DNA from: Panorpa germanica
Lineage: Eukaryota; Arthropoda; Insecta; Mecoptera; Panorpidae
Reading direction: 5' to 3'
Length of the DNA: 64,000 bases
NCBI GenBank assembly: GCA_963678705.1
Contig: OY783203.1
Coordinates: forward strand, 23,728,535-23,792,534
Each line of letters opens with the position of its first letter. Position 1 is the stretch's first letter. Below, in pieces: positions 1-12,399 of this stretch. The notes under the pieces were generated by a model. The model saw only the letters and a list, made by a program, of their open reading frames with translations, was not told where the DNA came from and searched no databases. Made by a program: the position numbers and the translations under genes.

Positions 1-175
1 CTATTTTCGCTCAATATGGTTCGCTAGAGCCTGATGACTTTTAGTTTCCTTGGATTTTTCTCTGAATTTTTTGAAAACCCATACTTTTGGAAAAACTTGG
101 AAAAAATTTGGCACCTTTTGCTCTATAACTTCTAATCCGTAAGAGGTAGAAAGTTTAAAAGTTGCATATATATTT
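1..175 (+). repeat. Helitron-like repeat, 5'-part fragment
   Basis: The start of the window resembles the 5' part of the Helitron-like copy at 28600-30160. Both share phrases around 'cttggatttttctctgaattt', 'acttttggaaaaac' and 'gtaagaggtagaaag'. The element would begin before the window. The match is loose and read by eye. Confidence 0.4.
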
Positions 176-1140
176 CGCTATTGAATGTAAAAATATATTA
201 GAAATTAAAAAATAAAGGGGTTCGGTAAGGAAATTTGGATGAAGTTTATAATTTGGATTGTGCGATATAAGAATATAACTAATAAAAATAAAATTAAAAT
301 TTCGAAAATTTTATTCGAAGTCAGGGGAATGGTTTTGCAAGTAGTACAAGTAAAGCCAATATTCAAGCCAAATATTTTTATTTAAAAATGGAATTAAAAT
401 TAGAAAATGAAATATTAGTTACTATGTTACGTTTAAATAGAATATATCAAACAGGCGTTATTTGATTTGAACAAATCAAATAAACTGATAATACATATTT
501 TCCATTTGATTGTTTATGCCTGTTATTATTATTTAATTGAAATCATAAATTAAGAAGATTTTGTTGTTATCGAAATGATATCAGTGTTAAAATAATTTAA
601 AACGTTTTAAAATGTACACAAGCTATAAATGAACGACGTGGATGCATGCCAGTTAAAATGGACATAGATTTAGTCAATAACAACTCATAAATTAAGTTGA
701 ACTCCAAGGACGAAAGATAATAATTGTTTAAAGTTAGAGTCGGCTGTGACTACGGAGCTCTCTGGCATTTAACGCAAACAGTATACACAACTATGCACAT
801 TTAATGTTGTGTGGACTACCTAGCGGTGTGTGGTGCCAATATTCAGAGGTGCACAATCTTTTTATCGTTTTCTGTATTAGTTTAAAAAAGATTAAAGTTT
901 TTACAAATTAAAACAGTTATTTTCAGACAGTAAAAAAAATTCCTTATCAGTGATAATGTAGATAATTAATTATATATGCTAACTAACTAAGTATAGTTCT
1001 ACGCTAACATAAATGTAGCACTTAAGTTACATTACAGACGTAAATTAAACTTAAATGTAATATAACGCTACATAAAAAATAGTAAAAAAATTTAATTAAT
1101 AAACATTTTTTATTCTAAATAATTATTTTAATTGCTTCAT
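176..1140. other. Gene-free A+T-rich sequence
   Basis: I see no coding pattern, splice-flanked exon or clear repeat here. The base composition is strongly A+T rich, with short poly-A and poly-T runs. Confidence 0.5.
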
Positions 1141-1155
1141 ACTCAATCAATTATA

Positions 1156-1157
<2 letters not shown>

Positions 1158-1230
<73 letters not shown>
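1158..1230. repeat. (TA)n microsatellite
   Basis: About 73 bp of uninterrupted TA dinucleotides. Open frames across it translate as Tyr-Ile repeats and are not genes. Confidence 0.97.
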
Positions 1231-1232
<2 letters not shown>

Positions 1233-1430
1233 GTCTTTGAGGTGGTTGTGTCACAATATTATCTTCAATTTCTTGCTGAAAATGTTGTGTACTATCGGAT
1301 GAAGCAATAGATGCATGAATATTTGCAGGTGGAATATAGTCAGCATCCCGGCTATTATTATCTAAAACAATTTTTTGGTTTGAGACTGAAGAAATGCTTT
1401 GCAAATGCAAAGGTAAAAAATGTATCTTCT

Positions 1431-3240
1431 TAAATAAAATTATAACAAACTTGACCGATTCAAAAAATAATTAGGCTTTCCATAATAGTAATTTCACCTA
1501 ACTTAGATTTGGTCAGCCAGTTTTCTCTTTTTCACTTTTTATTATATTCACTCATTTTCTATTTGGAATAGAATTTAAACATACAAGTAAATTTTACACT
1601 TAAAACTTCACATTTTATACTCATATTTACACAGAACTAGAGAAATGGAGAAAACCTTTTTATAACTTTTGAAAGTACTAATCCTATTAAAAATAATATT
1701 TTACCATTAAATTTCTATTAAAAATACATTTAATTTTAAATATCTTTATTATCTGTATTATCTTGTTTATCTTTATTATAAATTATTAAGTTGCACTTAT
1801 GCTTACTGCATCAGATAGGAGATAAAATTTCACATATAACTGCATTCGATGCACTCAAATTTCGGTTTTATTGAGTTGATTCGCTCTTGTTCTGGAATAT
1901 ATAAATCTAGTTCGGTCTGCCGAAAATTTGGGCCGTGCCTGTTGCTTCAGTCTCATATTCCATATATGTGGTTAGTATATGAGCCTTAGCCCTCTGTGTA
2001 TGATTATTGCGTGTACGACATCACGGACAGTGAATCGGAGAAAAGGGCAATATGAACAGATATATTATATATCCTTTTATATGTATATTATATGTATATG
2101 TATATATGTACTTTTACCTCTTCCAACACGGTGGTGTATTAATAAACATTAAATTAAAATATTGTTTTCATTATAACCTGTTCTAATGCGAACCAATTCC
2201 AATATATCATACTGACAGTAGTAGTCTTTAGTCAGAGATTGGATGTAGTCAGTTCCATTTTGAGAAAGCCTTACGCTACTGAAGGACTGTAAACTAAAGA
2301 AATGTTGTAAATGCAGCCGCTTCCTATGCGCTCTTATCTATCCATTTTGTATTTCTTGTTTATAGGTGCTGTAAAGAAAACACTCATATGTGCTTTTATT
2401 TTAAATTGATTGAAGTTTAAAATATATTTATTTAGACCGTTATTTTATTTAACTGTCGTCCATTTACTTCTGATGATTTTTTAAAGGCCTACATTTTCTA
2501 AATTAGGCTACGTAGGTTACCTAAACCTATCGGCCGACCTTAAATAAAGAGCCAATAAGGCTTAAAATAAAGGACTTTGAAAAATCGTCAGAAGTTAACG
2601 AACGTCAGTTAAACAATTACACAATAGGGGTCTACATTTCTTAATCAACCGAAGTGGAACGCGGACTATAGTTTGTACACCCCGCCATTCATCAACGTAT
2701 ATAATTGATGATTTATTTGTTGTTTGCCTCTTGTTATGCTACTATTTGTTTTATAATTCACAATTTATTATTTTGTAACTCAATAATATTTTTAGCATGT
2801 AAATAACTTCTACTGAAAATTCCACAACTTAACTTTTTAGTGCAATGGATGGATAGAATTATCCGAGCATTGCACAGTTTTTTTTTAAATTATTCACATA
2901 ATTTATTAGTTGATAAAATAAAGTAATAATGACCCTTTTTAGCGATCTGATCAAATCTTCAATGTAAACTTATCAGAATTCAATGTAATCTAATCATGTC
3001 AGCGGTCAGATTACGAGATGGTCGCCTTGGTGTGCAATGATTTGGGGTGAAGCGTTGCCATGTGCATTGGCACCGGCACAGATTTGTGACTTTTAAAATG
3101 CAAATACAAAATACTTTTCTTATTTCATAGTGTTAATCCGTAAACACTACTTTATGACTATAAACTTAAAAACCCTCCAAGACTAGCACCATTAGCAACG
3201 TTATTTGAATAATTTTTTTTCATAAAATCATAATTTTTAA
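1431..3240. other. Intergenic DNA without recognised genes
   Basis: I find no protein family here. There are short A+T-rich repeats, and around 2460-2600 an imperfect inverted arrangement ('cgtccatttacttctgatgat' against 'cgtcagaagttaacgaacgtc' in reverse complement) that may be the ends of a small MITE of about 150 bp. Near 3095-3215 lies one arm of a dispersed repeat also present around 10290-10420 in the opposite orientation. Confidence 0.4.
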
Positions 3241-3243
3241 ATA

Positions 3244-3477
3244 CGAGGCGTGTTTTTTAAGTAAGTACCGTTTTGGAATTAAAAAAATACGTGCAAAGAT
3301 ATCGCAATAATTTTATTTTTACATGAAAGCCTGTACCTTAATCTACTTTTCTACATAATTTCCGTGAATATTGAGGCACTTGTCATAACGTGGCACCAGT
3401 TTTTGAATACCCTCCTCATAAAATTCTGCCGTCTTTTTTTAATTCCAAAACGGTACTCACTTAAAAAACACGCCTCG
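3244..3477 (-). mobile_element. Internally deleted mariner element
   Basis: The 234-bp element has inverted ends CGAGGCGTGTTTTTTAAGT and is flanked on both sides by the dinucleotide TA (3242-3243 and 3478-3479), as expected for Tc1/mariner target duplication. Between the ends, minus-strand codons 3343-3432 read as the C terminus of a mariner transposase (EGIQKLVPRYDKCLN...NYVEK, then TAG). Everything upstream of that C terminus is deleted, including the catalytic DDD region, so it is non-autonomous. Insect mariner transposases commonly end in a similar RYDKCLN..GDYVEK motif. Confidence 0.9.
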
Positions 3478-4240
3478 TATTAAAAAAAAATATATTTTTT
3501 TTATAAAAAAATATATTTCGTTTTTTATTTGAAACGAGAAGTGAGACCAATAGCCATGTTCATTCTCATCACATCGACAGATATCTCGCCGAGAGTGCAC
3601 TGCCGAGATAGAACTCTGTGCGGAAGTACAACCCTGGAGCTATTCTGGTTTCAGCCTTATCACAACATAAACAACTCTGGAATAATTTTTTACTAAGAGT
3701 ACTACTTCACAGTGAAATCGTGAAAATATAAAATAAACTTAGCGGATACCTAATACCTTTGTTCGTATACATGTTAACACACATATATTTTATATTTATA
3801 TATTTCATTTGGTGCGCCACTTGTACGGTAAGTGTTATTTAAAGTTTACTTTCGCTTTTTAAGGGTCACATTTACTTAGTTCTGTTATTTTGGAATTATT
3901 AATTTTATAAATATGTTGTGTTAATAAAGTTCTACATTTAAATTTTCAAAATGTATGATGGCACAGCAAAGAGGGGAGAGTCCACAAATTGTGACAAGCA
4001 CGGGTTCATTTGGTGGAAGGATAATGAGACCTCATCGACAAAAAATAGAAAATTTGTTTGAATAAACAGTCTCCCCCAAATAGGTATTAAAATCTGTGAC
4101 ATAAATAACACTTATATCATTAGCTTGATAGCTTGTAAATTCTCGTAGTAAATAAAAAAAAATAACGTTTATATTACATAAAAAGTATTCTATTTTCTCG
4201 TTTTTCGTATTTTGCATTTTGAAAAGTTTTTGTGCACATC

Positions 4241-4245
<5 letters not shown>
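3478..4245. other. Gene-free interval
   Basis: No supported gene. It holds A+T-rich DNA with a more G+C-balanced patch at 3540-3660 that I cannot assign. Confidence 0.4.

Positions 4246-4316
<71 letters not shown>
4246..4316. repeat. (TA)n microsatellite
   Basis: About 70 bp of TA repeats. Long open frames spanning it on both strands are Tyr-Ile artefacts. Confidence 0.97.
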
Positions 4317-4321
<5 letters not shown>

Positions 4322-4502
4322 TATATGTATGTACATTTATTGTATTGAATATTTTTGCGGTTATTAATATCTCATACTTTATACATGTTATCGATTTGTC
4401 TTTTTTACCATATTTCATTAACTGCAGACAATTGACCTACTTTCAATCTGTGGTCGTCACATAGTGTTTACACTGTTCAAGAACGGCGTGACACGGACTC
4501 AC

Positions 4503-4778
4503 TCAGTACTGATGCTGCTGCTTTAGTGCTTCACTGTTTACAATTTGATCCTTCCGTTTCAACCCCCCAGTCCCTGCCGAAGCCAAGACCTTTTCGGATT
4601 GGGTTCGGAACTGTTCGCAATGTAGACGCACAGACTCAGTGTTGTGGTACCACACTTTTCGCTGCTTCTTATTCCGGGGATCTCTGTCAGGCACGATAGG
4701 TTTGATGTTTGTGTAATGCCTCGTACACATTGCTGCGACGTCCAATATTTCTTGGAAGAAGTCGTACAACACGTCCAC
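4503..4778 (-). CDS. Unrecognised 91-aa open frame, possible exon or gene fragment
   Basis: A 91-codon minus-strand frame with ordinary amino-acid use, unlike the surrounding low-complexity DNA. It has a basic stretch DPRNKKQRKVWYHN near residue 33 and no transmembrane or signal segment. I do not recognise a family. Its 5' part (VDVLY..., then MCTRHY) has related pieces at about 5868-5915 and 11170-11250, and a shorter one near 11045-11080, so it belongs to a dispersed repeat derived from a coding sequence. It may be one exon of a host gene or part of a mobile element. No good splice pair was identified. Confidence 0.25.
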   Translation of the reverse strand: MDVLYDFFQEILDVAAMCTRHYTNIKPIVPDRDPRNKKQRKVWYHNTESVRLHCEQFRTQSEKVLASAGTGGLKRKDQIVNSEALKQQHQY

Positions 4779-4800
4779 GCTGGTGTGACATGTAACTTAA

Positions 4801-7550
4801 TACGTCGACATCTTTAATAGTTCGAACGAATTCATAAAACCTGTTTCGTATGTTTAGAAAACAAAAGTAATAAATCTCAGATTCTTAGCAATATGATGTG
4901 TTCCGCACGGGTCTATTGTTCATCATGAAAAGCAGTAGAATGCATTGAAAGCGTATGCAGCGGTATTTTATTTTATTAAATTCAATGCGTTGTCTGCTTC
5001 CCATGGTGATCACTTTGTGAACACTTACAACAAAACACAGCGAATATTTTGTTTATTCAATTGTTTTCGATATTGGATATGGAATTTCGTCATGTCGGAG
5101 GGCTCAGTTTCATATATCATGTGCCATAATAAAGATGTTGTGTTTTAATAGGTACAACTACAAGATTATCATGCAAACGGAAACGCAATTACTGAGTTCA
5201 TCTTAATCTACAAAATTGAAGCGATTACGGTGATAATTTATTAACTGATTTATAATAAATGACGATCTTCTCGACGAAGAATGCGGGCTGATGGCTCTTT
5301 TAAAAATTATATGAGAATGTCCAGTTCAGATGGAGTTGTGAACTGTGAGTTGTGATTTGGAAACGAAGCTGGCATCAGCTCCAGACTTTTTTATGTCCAT
5401 TTATTTTTTATGTTCTTTAAAAAACTGTGCTTGCAAGTTTTGTATCTTTTTTACTTACTTCTTTTTTGTTTTCATACTTTACAAATTTTGCTCTTATCGT
5501 CATGTTTTTATTTCCTGTTCATGTCCTTGGGATTCTAAAGACATGGATATTGTCCATAGTTTTCAATTAAACTTATATAAAATTCATTTGTTCATTTAAA
5601 TACCATTTTAAATTGTTTTTATTTATTTAGTAAATACAACTAAAGCAAACTTTAGCAACACACTGAGATTATACTAGAGACTAAGAACCTACTCGACGTA
5701 TTTGTTCGAGATCATACTCAAAATCGCAATCCTTTGTGATTTACTGCTTACTAAAATACTCCGCAGATGTCGCATGTTTAAGCGTAGTAATCTATACGTT
5801 AAAATAACAACACATTTCGTACACTCATGACTAAAAAACGGTTACTTATGAACGAAAATATATAAATGTTGGATATCGCATGTTAAGTCTCACTAATGTG
5901 TACGAGGCATAAGGTTTGTGTTGACTGCAGACATGGGATCTTCATTTCCTATATAATGAGATAAAAATAGATATGTGATATTCGTATTTAAATAACCAAT
6001 TATATTCGTTATCTTGAATAATATTTTCAATTTTTTAATAACTAAGTTGTACCGATTTTAAGTTGATATTTACACCAAAAGTTTAATATTTCAATAAATT
6101 AAAAATATTTCTTCGGATGACATCCAATTATAAATAGTAATTATAACACCATATATTTTTGATGTGATAACCGTAAAATAATGTATTGCCTTTAAAGTAC
6201 AGTTAACCTATTTCTAGTCAATTAAACAAAAGTCTTCTTTGTGCACGTATTTATGAAAACTTAAAATAACACTAATGGGCTTGTGAACTCTTCTTTTAGG
6301 GGTCGTTTTTTTTTAATTTTTGCTAATGTATGTATATATATATTTTTTAAATATCTGAATGTTTATGGAATTATCATCATGGGATACACAATGCAGCTGT
6401 TATACGTCTCTCTTGTATAAAAGAGATAACATATTTGCTACATCCCCGCAAATCGTTTCAGTTTTGAATAATATAACTTTGACACATTCTAAGAATCTTA
6501 GAAGTGTGTATGTAAAAAAATTATATTTCTTTAAAAGTGGCAAACAAGCGTTATATTATACAATATTTGTAGTAGATGTTAACTACTAAATTTGTAAAAC
6601 ACTTTCACCTATAATGAATTTCTGAATCAAGTTTCCCATATGGTTTAAATCTTTAATTCTGTATGGTGTATTGTCAGTAATCTTCAAAATTTTTGATAAT
6701 TTCAAATCAAATTACAATCAAATTTTTGTCAAATGTATGGGAACTTTTAAATCTCCTGCAAGCTGCTTAGCACTTTTTCTTACAAATGTATTGCTATCAA
6801 TCCAATGACCACTTTAGGAATTAAGAAAATAGGTTTGTAAAAGTTTTCAAATAGAATGTAAAATACTTTTTCTTAAAAGGTATTTAAATACAAAATAGAA
6901 AAGAGGTATTTTTATTTTGTATTTGCATTTTTAATACATGTATTTCGAAAAGGACATCTTTGCATGCATAAATAGTTATAATAAAAGGTTTTTCTGTATG
7001 CCAAGTTTAAAAAATCAGAATGATGAATCCTATTTTAATATCAAACTCTACTATCATTATTATATAATTTAATATAATTATGATTCACCATATTGTGTTG
7101 AGCTTGTCAAAAATTGTTTGTACCTGTAGTGTGTGTTAGCAGTTAGTAGTTAGTTGTAAATTAGCAGTTTGTATAAATAAGATCAAAACCATTGTTATTT
7201 AAGTTACAAACCTGTATGTACAATGGGCTTGTCTATTCATTTTTTAGTGGTCGATTTTTCAATTCACGTTATTTGTAACCGAAATTTTAAATTTCTGTCA
7301 CTGTTTTGCGAGAAGGTTAGTGGAGATGTCAAACAATTTCACTTGTTTTCTCATAATAGTAAAGTGGCAATTCGTCCCGGAAAACAGTGCTGAAATTTAA
7401 ACTTTCGGTGCAGATATAGTGTGAAGAAAAAACAATTTATATGCATATAAGTCATATACAAAGGAAAACTTATTCATTTAATTCCAGTTGTTATATGGTA
7501 GTCAGAGTCCTACTATACTAATGTGTGCAACTGTAAACTGACAACAAAAT
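4801..7550. other. Intergenic DNA with dispersed repeats
   Basis: I support no gene here. Short open frames at 4945, 5345 and 6359 have no recognisable domain or splice context. At 6770-6960 is a copy of a dispersed repeat that also occurs at about 10340-10556. At 5868-5915 is a fragment of the repeat carrying the core 'atgtgtacgaggcataa'. Confidence 0.4.
6770..6965 (+). repeat. Dispersed repeat, copy 1
   Basis: It shares with 10425-10556 the succession 'gtttgtaaaa..ttttcaaata', 'aaatacaaaatagaaa', 'tttgtatttg' and a 3' end running 'tgtatttcgaaaaggacatctttg' (there 'tgtatttgaaatagtcacatctctg'). A hAT-type end is possible but unproven. Confidence 0.5.
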
Positions 7551-7561
7551 AACAATTTAGT

Positions 7562-8529
7562 TTATAATCTTTTCCAAGCCTTAGTTTTCGCAAAAGTATC
7601 AATGACTTCGGTTAAATCTAGCTTTGATGTGGTTTTGTTTTCGACTGTTATTAGCGATAAATATCGGAGTCGAGCTTGGCCCTTAGTATTCCTTGAATAA
7701 TTTTTCATTATTTTTAATTTGCTAAATGATCTGCTGAAGTCTGCAGAAGTAACAGGAATTGTATAGAACAGTATAGAATACTTCTTCGCATTATATCACT
7801 CCATATTTTCTCATTATTTCTTTACAGAATTGGTGAATAGTCCATTTCTTAGTTAATTCAGGAAGAAGTAGGTGGTAAATATTAAGAAATTGAATGAAAA
7901 GTTAGGGCCCCAACTTTCGACTTCTATTCGAAGATTGAGTGGAATTCTCCTGCATTCTTTCAATCGAGTTGTCACGATTAAAGTAGTACTGTCGATACTG
8001 CAAGAGTCAAATGTAAAAGATACCGTCTCACTTGAGTAGCGTTGTACTTAGTATAGGCGAAATCGCGTTGGAGGGAGAATAGAGAGCATGATTGACAGTT
8101 ATTTATTAATTATTACTACCACATGCTCTGAAGCAGTAATTATGTGTTTAAAATTTTTTATACATTATTTTCTCTCATTTTCTCAATTTTGAATGGAATG
8201 TAAACGGCACTGTTTAAAAAATGAAATAAAAACTATAATTTATCATAAACCTCAATGTTAATTGCAAAAAAGTTCAAAGTTCAATATCTTTTTACTGGTT
8301 CTCTGTAGTTTTTTAAAAATTAAACGAGATCACTATCTTATCATAATCTACTAATATGCTAAATTTTGGAAAATTATAAACGGTAACTCTCTGTCGTGTT
8401 GCAACCTATTTTATTTACATTTCAAAAGTGGAAGAATTTTTAGTTAGTTCAATACGAGGTTTGTTGGTTAGGGTACGAGGGCCCCTGAGATGCATAGCAT
8501 CGTCTCGCCCATACGTAGCTACGCCACTG
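7562..8529 (-). pseudogene. hAT (ZMYM1/Zaphod-type) transposase remnant with 5' terminus
   Basis: On the minus strand the final codons of a hAT-family transposase are readable at 7562-7760: PVTSADFSRSFSKLKIMKNY, then about 45 residues to a TAA. This is the C-terminal dimerisation region typical of hAT elements related to ZMYM1-like proteins. The same-strand 5' end lies at 8529, where the sequence reads CAGTGGCGTAGCTACG, a typical hAT terminus of the 'GGCGTAGC' group, followed inside by a GGGGCCC-type stretch. The roughly 630 bp between shows no continuous frame, so most of the transposase has been lost. I did not find the other terminus below 7562. Confidence 0.75.
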
Positions 8530-8639
8530 ACAGTATCTATTCAGCGTGCGAGACTTGCTGTCTATTTTGTACTTTGGTATATCCATCACGTCATGGAAAT
8601 ATTTTTTCAATTCGGTTTTTATTTCTGCTATCCTTAATT

Positions 8640-10240
8640 TTATAGGTGACACTTTTGCTGTTTCTAAAATATTATAGGTATTGACTTGTATTATTAGGTA
8701 TTTTCCTTATAGACCTTATAGATTTTGGAACTTCTTGGCTTATGTAAAATCAAGTACATTTTGTTTCTTGTTCTTGTTGTGTTCGATTTTATTTGTTTCA
8801 TTTATTTTTTATTTCATTAGTTTTATTATTTAGCGAGAAGAAAACTATTATAAATATATGTAAAATTATTATGCTTTCTGACGAATATTATAATGCAATC
8901 AAAAGGAAGGTGTATTTGTAAGTCATTCCACATTTTTATAATTACTTAGTCATAGTTACATATAATTAAATAGTTTAAATATTATAAATGAATCTATATA
9001 ACTCAGTAAATAAAACAAAATTAAATATGATTGTATAACATATGCAACATCACATATCTCATCTCATCAAATCCGTTTCAGCGTAAATGATATAACCAAT
9101 GGTTTCTTTTTCGTCCTAGCAACAGTCTGGTGGTGATAAAGGTGATTTAAAATTAAATTATGTTATCAAAGTTATTTTGTTTTAAATTCGTTATATTATG
9201 TTTCATGCACATTCTTATAGATAAGAAAAATAAATATTACAAATAACATTACTGTATCGGGTTATGGAATTCTAAATATAGCTAGTACAACATTAATGAT
9301 GCGATTGTAATTGTGATTGTCATGCCATGCCATGTCATTTGAAATATTTTCATTTGATACTAATTACATTCTTTCAAGAAATAGTTTTTAAAGCAACTTC
9401 ATGTCGATCTGAGCTCAATTGTCCAATGATATTAACAAAAGACGTTATTGTTAAGTTAACAATATTTTGCCCGAGATAAATTTTGTTGCAGCTATCCAAT
9501 TAGGCTAAAATTAAATAATATATATTGCATATGCATAGCCATATTTATATCTCAAAGAAATTCTACCTACTTGAGTGACATGATATAATGAAGTAGCCCG
9601 GTCACAATAAACATTTCAATTAGCTATAATTCGCATAGAGCTGAAAGTGGTACAGACCTTGGCCTAAAGGGTGAAGGGGGTAATGTTTTAATTTTTTATT
9701 TATTTATTTACATTAATAACATATTAAGTTTATTGTGTGGAAATTTGAAGTCGATTGGAGTAAAACTGTCGGAGATAAAGAGTATTAAGTCTTCACCTCC
9801 CTGGTCTGGTTTTGTCTTTCTTTGAAACTTTTAAACGTGTTTTTTTTTACACTTAGGCTCTCCGCACACTACGTGACTGGTTGCAAACCTTAGCTCGAAT
9901 CTGCCCGACGCGAATGTGATTACAACTGTTTTGTTAGTGAGAGATCGAACGTGTATGCGAGTGAGAATTTTGATATTTATTTATGAAAATTTCACAAGTA
10001 TTCTTTAAATGCTATTTTATCATATTGTAGTTATAGAAATAGTTATAGAAATAATATATTAACAAAAAACAAAACAAAACTCAAACTCAAAAAACAAAAT
10101 TCAAACATTTAATAAAATGAAAGCGCCCATATACGTTTATTACCCAATATTTCAATATAGAATTAAAAAAATCATAAAAAATGAGTTCTCAACCCAATTG
10201 TGACAAAAATCAGTAGGTGGGGGTAATAGGGAGGGTATCA
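8640..10240. other. Gene-free A+T-rich interval
   Basis: No exon, RNA gene or defined repeat could be supported. Around 9650-9840 the composition is slightly richer, but no frame is convincing. Confidence 0.4.
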
Positions 10241-10289
10241 TTAAATGATACATGTGCCTGTTATTTCAAAATTTTTGAATTAGAATTAT

Positions 10290-10556
10290 GCAGACTTTTG
10301 GATCATGATGGATGGTGCTAATGATGGTGGGGTTTTTAAATTTATATCATAAAGTAATGTTTACGGATTAACACTATGAAGTAAGAAACATAAAAAAAGT
10401 ATTTAGTAATTTACAAATAGAAAATGGGTTTGTAAAAATTTTCAAATAAAATATAAAATACTATATTCTTAAAAGGTTTTTAAATACAAAATAGAAAGTA
10501 GGCAGTTTATATTTGTATTTGGATTCTATGTATTTGAAATAGTCACATCTCTGTTT
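10290..10556 (+). repeat. Dispersed repeat, copy 2
   Basis: Related to 6770-6965 in the same orientation. Its first part ('ggtgctaatgatggtgggg...taatgtttacggattaacactatgaagtaag') is the reverse complement of 3120-3215. The right edge reads 'gaaatagtcacatctctg', which could be a hAT-like terminus. Confidence 0.5.
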
Positions 10557-10669
10557 ATGTATACCTATTAGGGTTGGCCTTATTTTCAAAGTTAAATTTT
10601 CTTTCGCGCTATCTTCCCATTTAGTGCCATGGGATGACGAAATAATCTGTGTAAAATTTCATTTCAATC

Positions 10670-11046
10670 GTATAACGGAAAATCGTGGCCTAAGAAAAAA
10701 ATCGAAAAATTTCGGAAAAAAAATATTTTATGGATTTATCTTGCGAAATATTAATTTTATGCAAAAAAGTATTATATAAAAGTTGTAGATTGGTTAAAAA
10801 TACATATTATCATATATGACTTATTCCCGTATGACAAACGATTTTCGAGAAAGATGTAAAAATCACTTCTTTTTATTAGAAATCCAAGCGAACCGAAAAA
10901 TCACGAAAGAATATCTTATTTATTTGTTTTACAAAATATTTATTATATACAAAAAAATGTAATATAAAAGTTGTAGATCTATTAAAAATTTATATATTAT
11001 CATCTATCTCTTTTTTTTGTACGGCTAACGATTTCCGAGAAAAATG
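10670..11046 (+). repeat. Imperfect tandem repeat, about 180-bp unit, two copies
   Basis: Two neighbouring units share the order 'gcgaaatattaattttatgc' / 'acaaaatatttattatatac', 'aaaagttgtagatc', 'taaaaat..atattatcat', 'acgatt(t)tcgagaaa'. The second unit is shorter. It is noncoding. Confidence 0.6.
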
Positions 11047-12390
11047 TTTAAGTCGCACCTATGTGTACGAGGTATAACGGTTTCCGAAAATCATGTGACT
11101 TCCAGTGATCCTTTCAAAAGGTGATACTGAACAACTTCTTGGAATACCTTTTAATACAATACGGTACGGTTACAGCAATGTGGACGTGTTGTACAACAAA
11201 TGTTGGATGTCGCATGTTTAAGTCACACCTATGTGTACCAGGCATAACGAATGTCTGTACGGCTTTGTCGTTTGCAGTGTGAGGCGCGTATACGTATAGT
11301 CAAAAAAAATTTACTATTCAATAGTAAAATAAAATTTCAGTTTTCGAAATTTAAAATAATTTTTGACAATTTGCAATATATTTATTACAAATTTATGTTA
11401 ATGTTGTTTGTAAAAGCTTGATGTTTGCATATAATAAGTATAGCTATTTATATGTATTAGTAAAAATAAACTTACTCAAAATGAGAACGCCGTTGAATCG
11501 GATTTGGTTCAGTTCGTTTCGTTGTCAATACGCTACACGTGTTGCTACACAACCTGATGAGTTGAGACCACAACCGTTGAGACGAAGCGACTCTGTTTGT
11601 CAAGTATTGTCTCTTGTCATGTATCAAAATATCAGAACATGAACATAAATAACTGATTTTACATATCATAGGGATCCTAAATAATTTACAAATTTTTGGA
11701 AAAAAAGGTTTAAGTTGTGCAAAAATAATTTAATGCTAAATGTAGCTTATAAGTACCTGTCAATATATTGCCGAACTGAGTTTCTTTTAAAGAATATATT
11801 TGGAGAGAAAACAAGAAGACTGAAAGAGGTTAAACCTTTTGAGTTAGTGTAATCGTGCAAAACATAATACATATTTTATGCTAAATGTTTACAAGAAATA
11901 TCATAGAAGAAGGTATACTGAGAAACAAACCCTTGAATGTTTGTAATGTCTAAATGTCTAGATAGTAATACGAGTACTTATAAAATAAAAAAGGAATATA
12001 ATAATATCATAAACAATCAAAACACGTTTATAATGCATGCATGAGAGAAATCAAGTGACACTCGTATCGTATGTGAGTACATGGATACGAAATGTGCGCT
12101 CGTTGCACCGCACGAGTATTTGTGTTGGCTTACGAGTATAATCCCATATATATTTGATATGCCAAAATATATATGAATGTGGTATAGCTTCGTGGGTCAA
12201 TTCTAATTTAGAATATTACTTTACGGTAGAATATTATCTATTATCCAGTCACGGATAAATATTTTCTATCGAGTTCAGTACTAGTTATATGATCCCATAT
12301 GTAACTGCGCACAGTTGGTGTTAAAAGATACTGTTCTAACACCATTAATTCTATATTGAATTACATTATTATTCAAACTTGAAACTTTGA
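11047..12390. other. Intergenic DNA with coding-derived repeat fragments
   Basis: Two fragments of the 'tgtgtacgaggcataacg' repeat lie at 11045-11080 and 11170-11250; the second is a degenerate match to the frame at 4503-4778. Otherwise I see nothing coding. Confidence 0.35.
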
Positions 12391-12399
12391 ATATTTGAA

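Noticed and set aside
1147..1410. 87-residue open frame ending in Tyr-Ile repeats
   Set aside because: It is kept open by the TA microsatellite; the non-repeat part has no recognised domain or splice context.
4032..4464. Overlapping open frames on both strands
   Set aside because: Both are Tyr-Ile translations of the TA repeat at 4246-4316.
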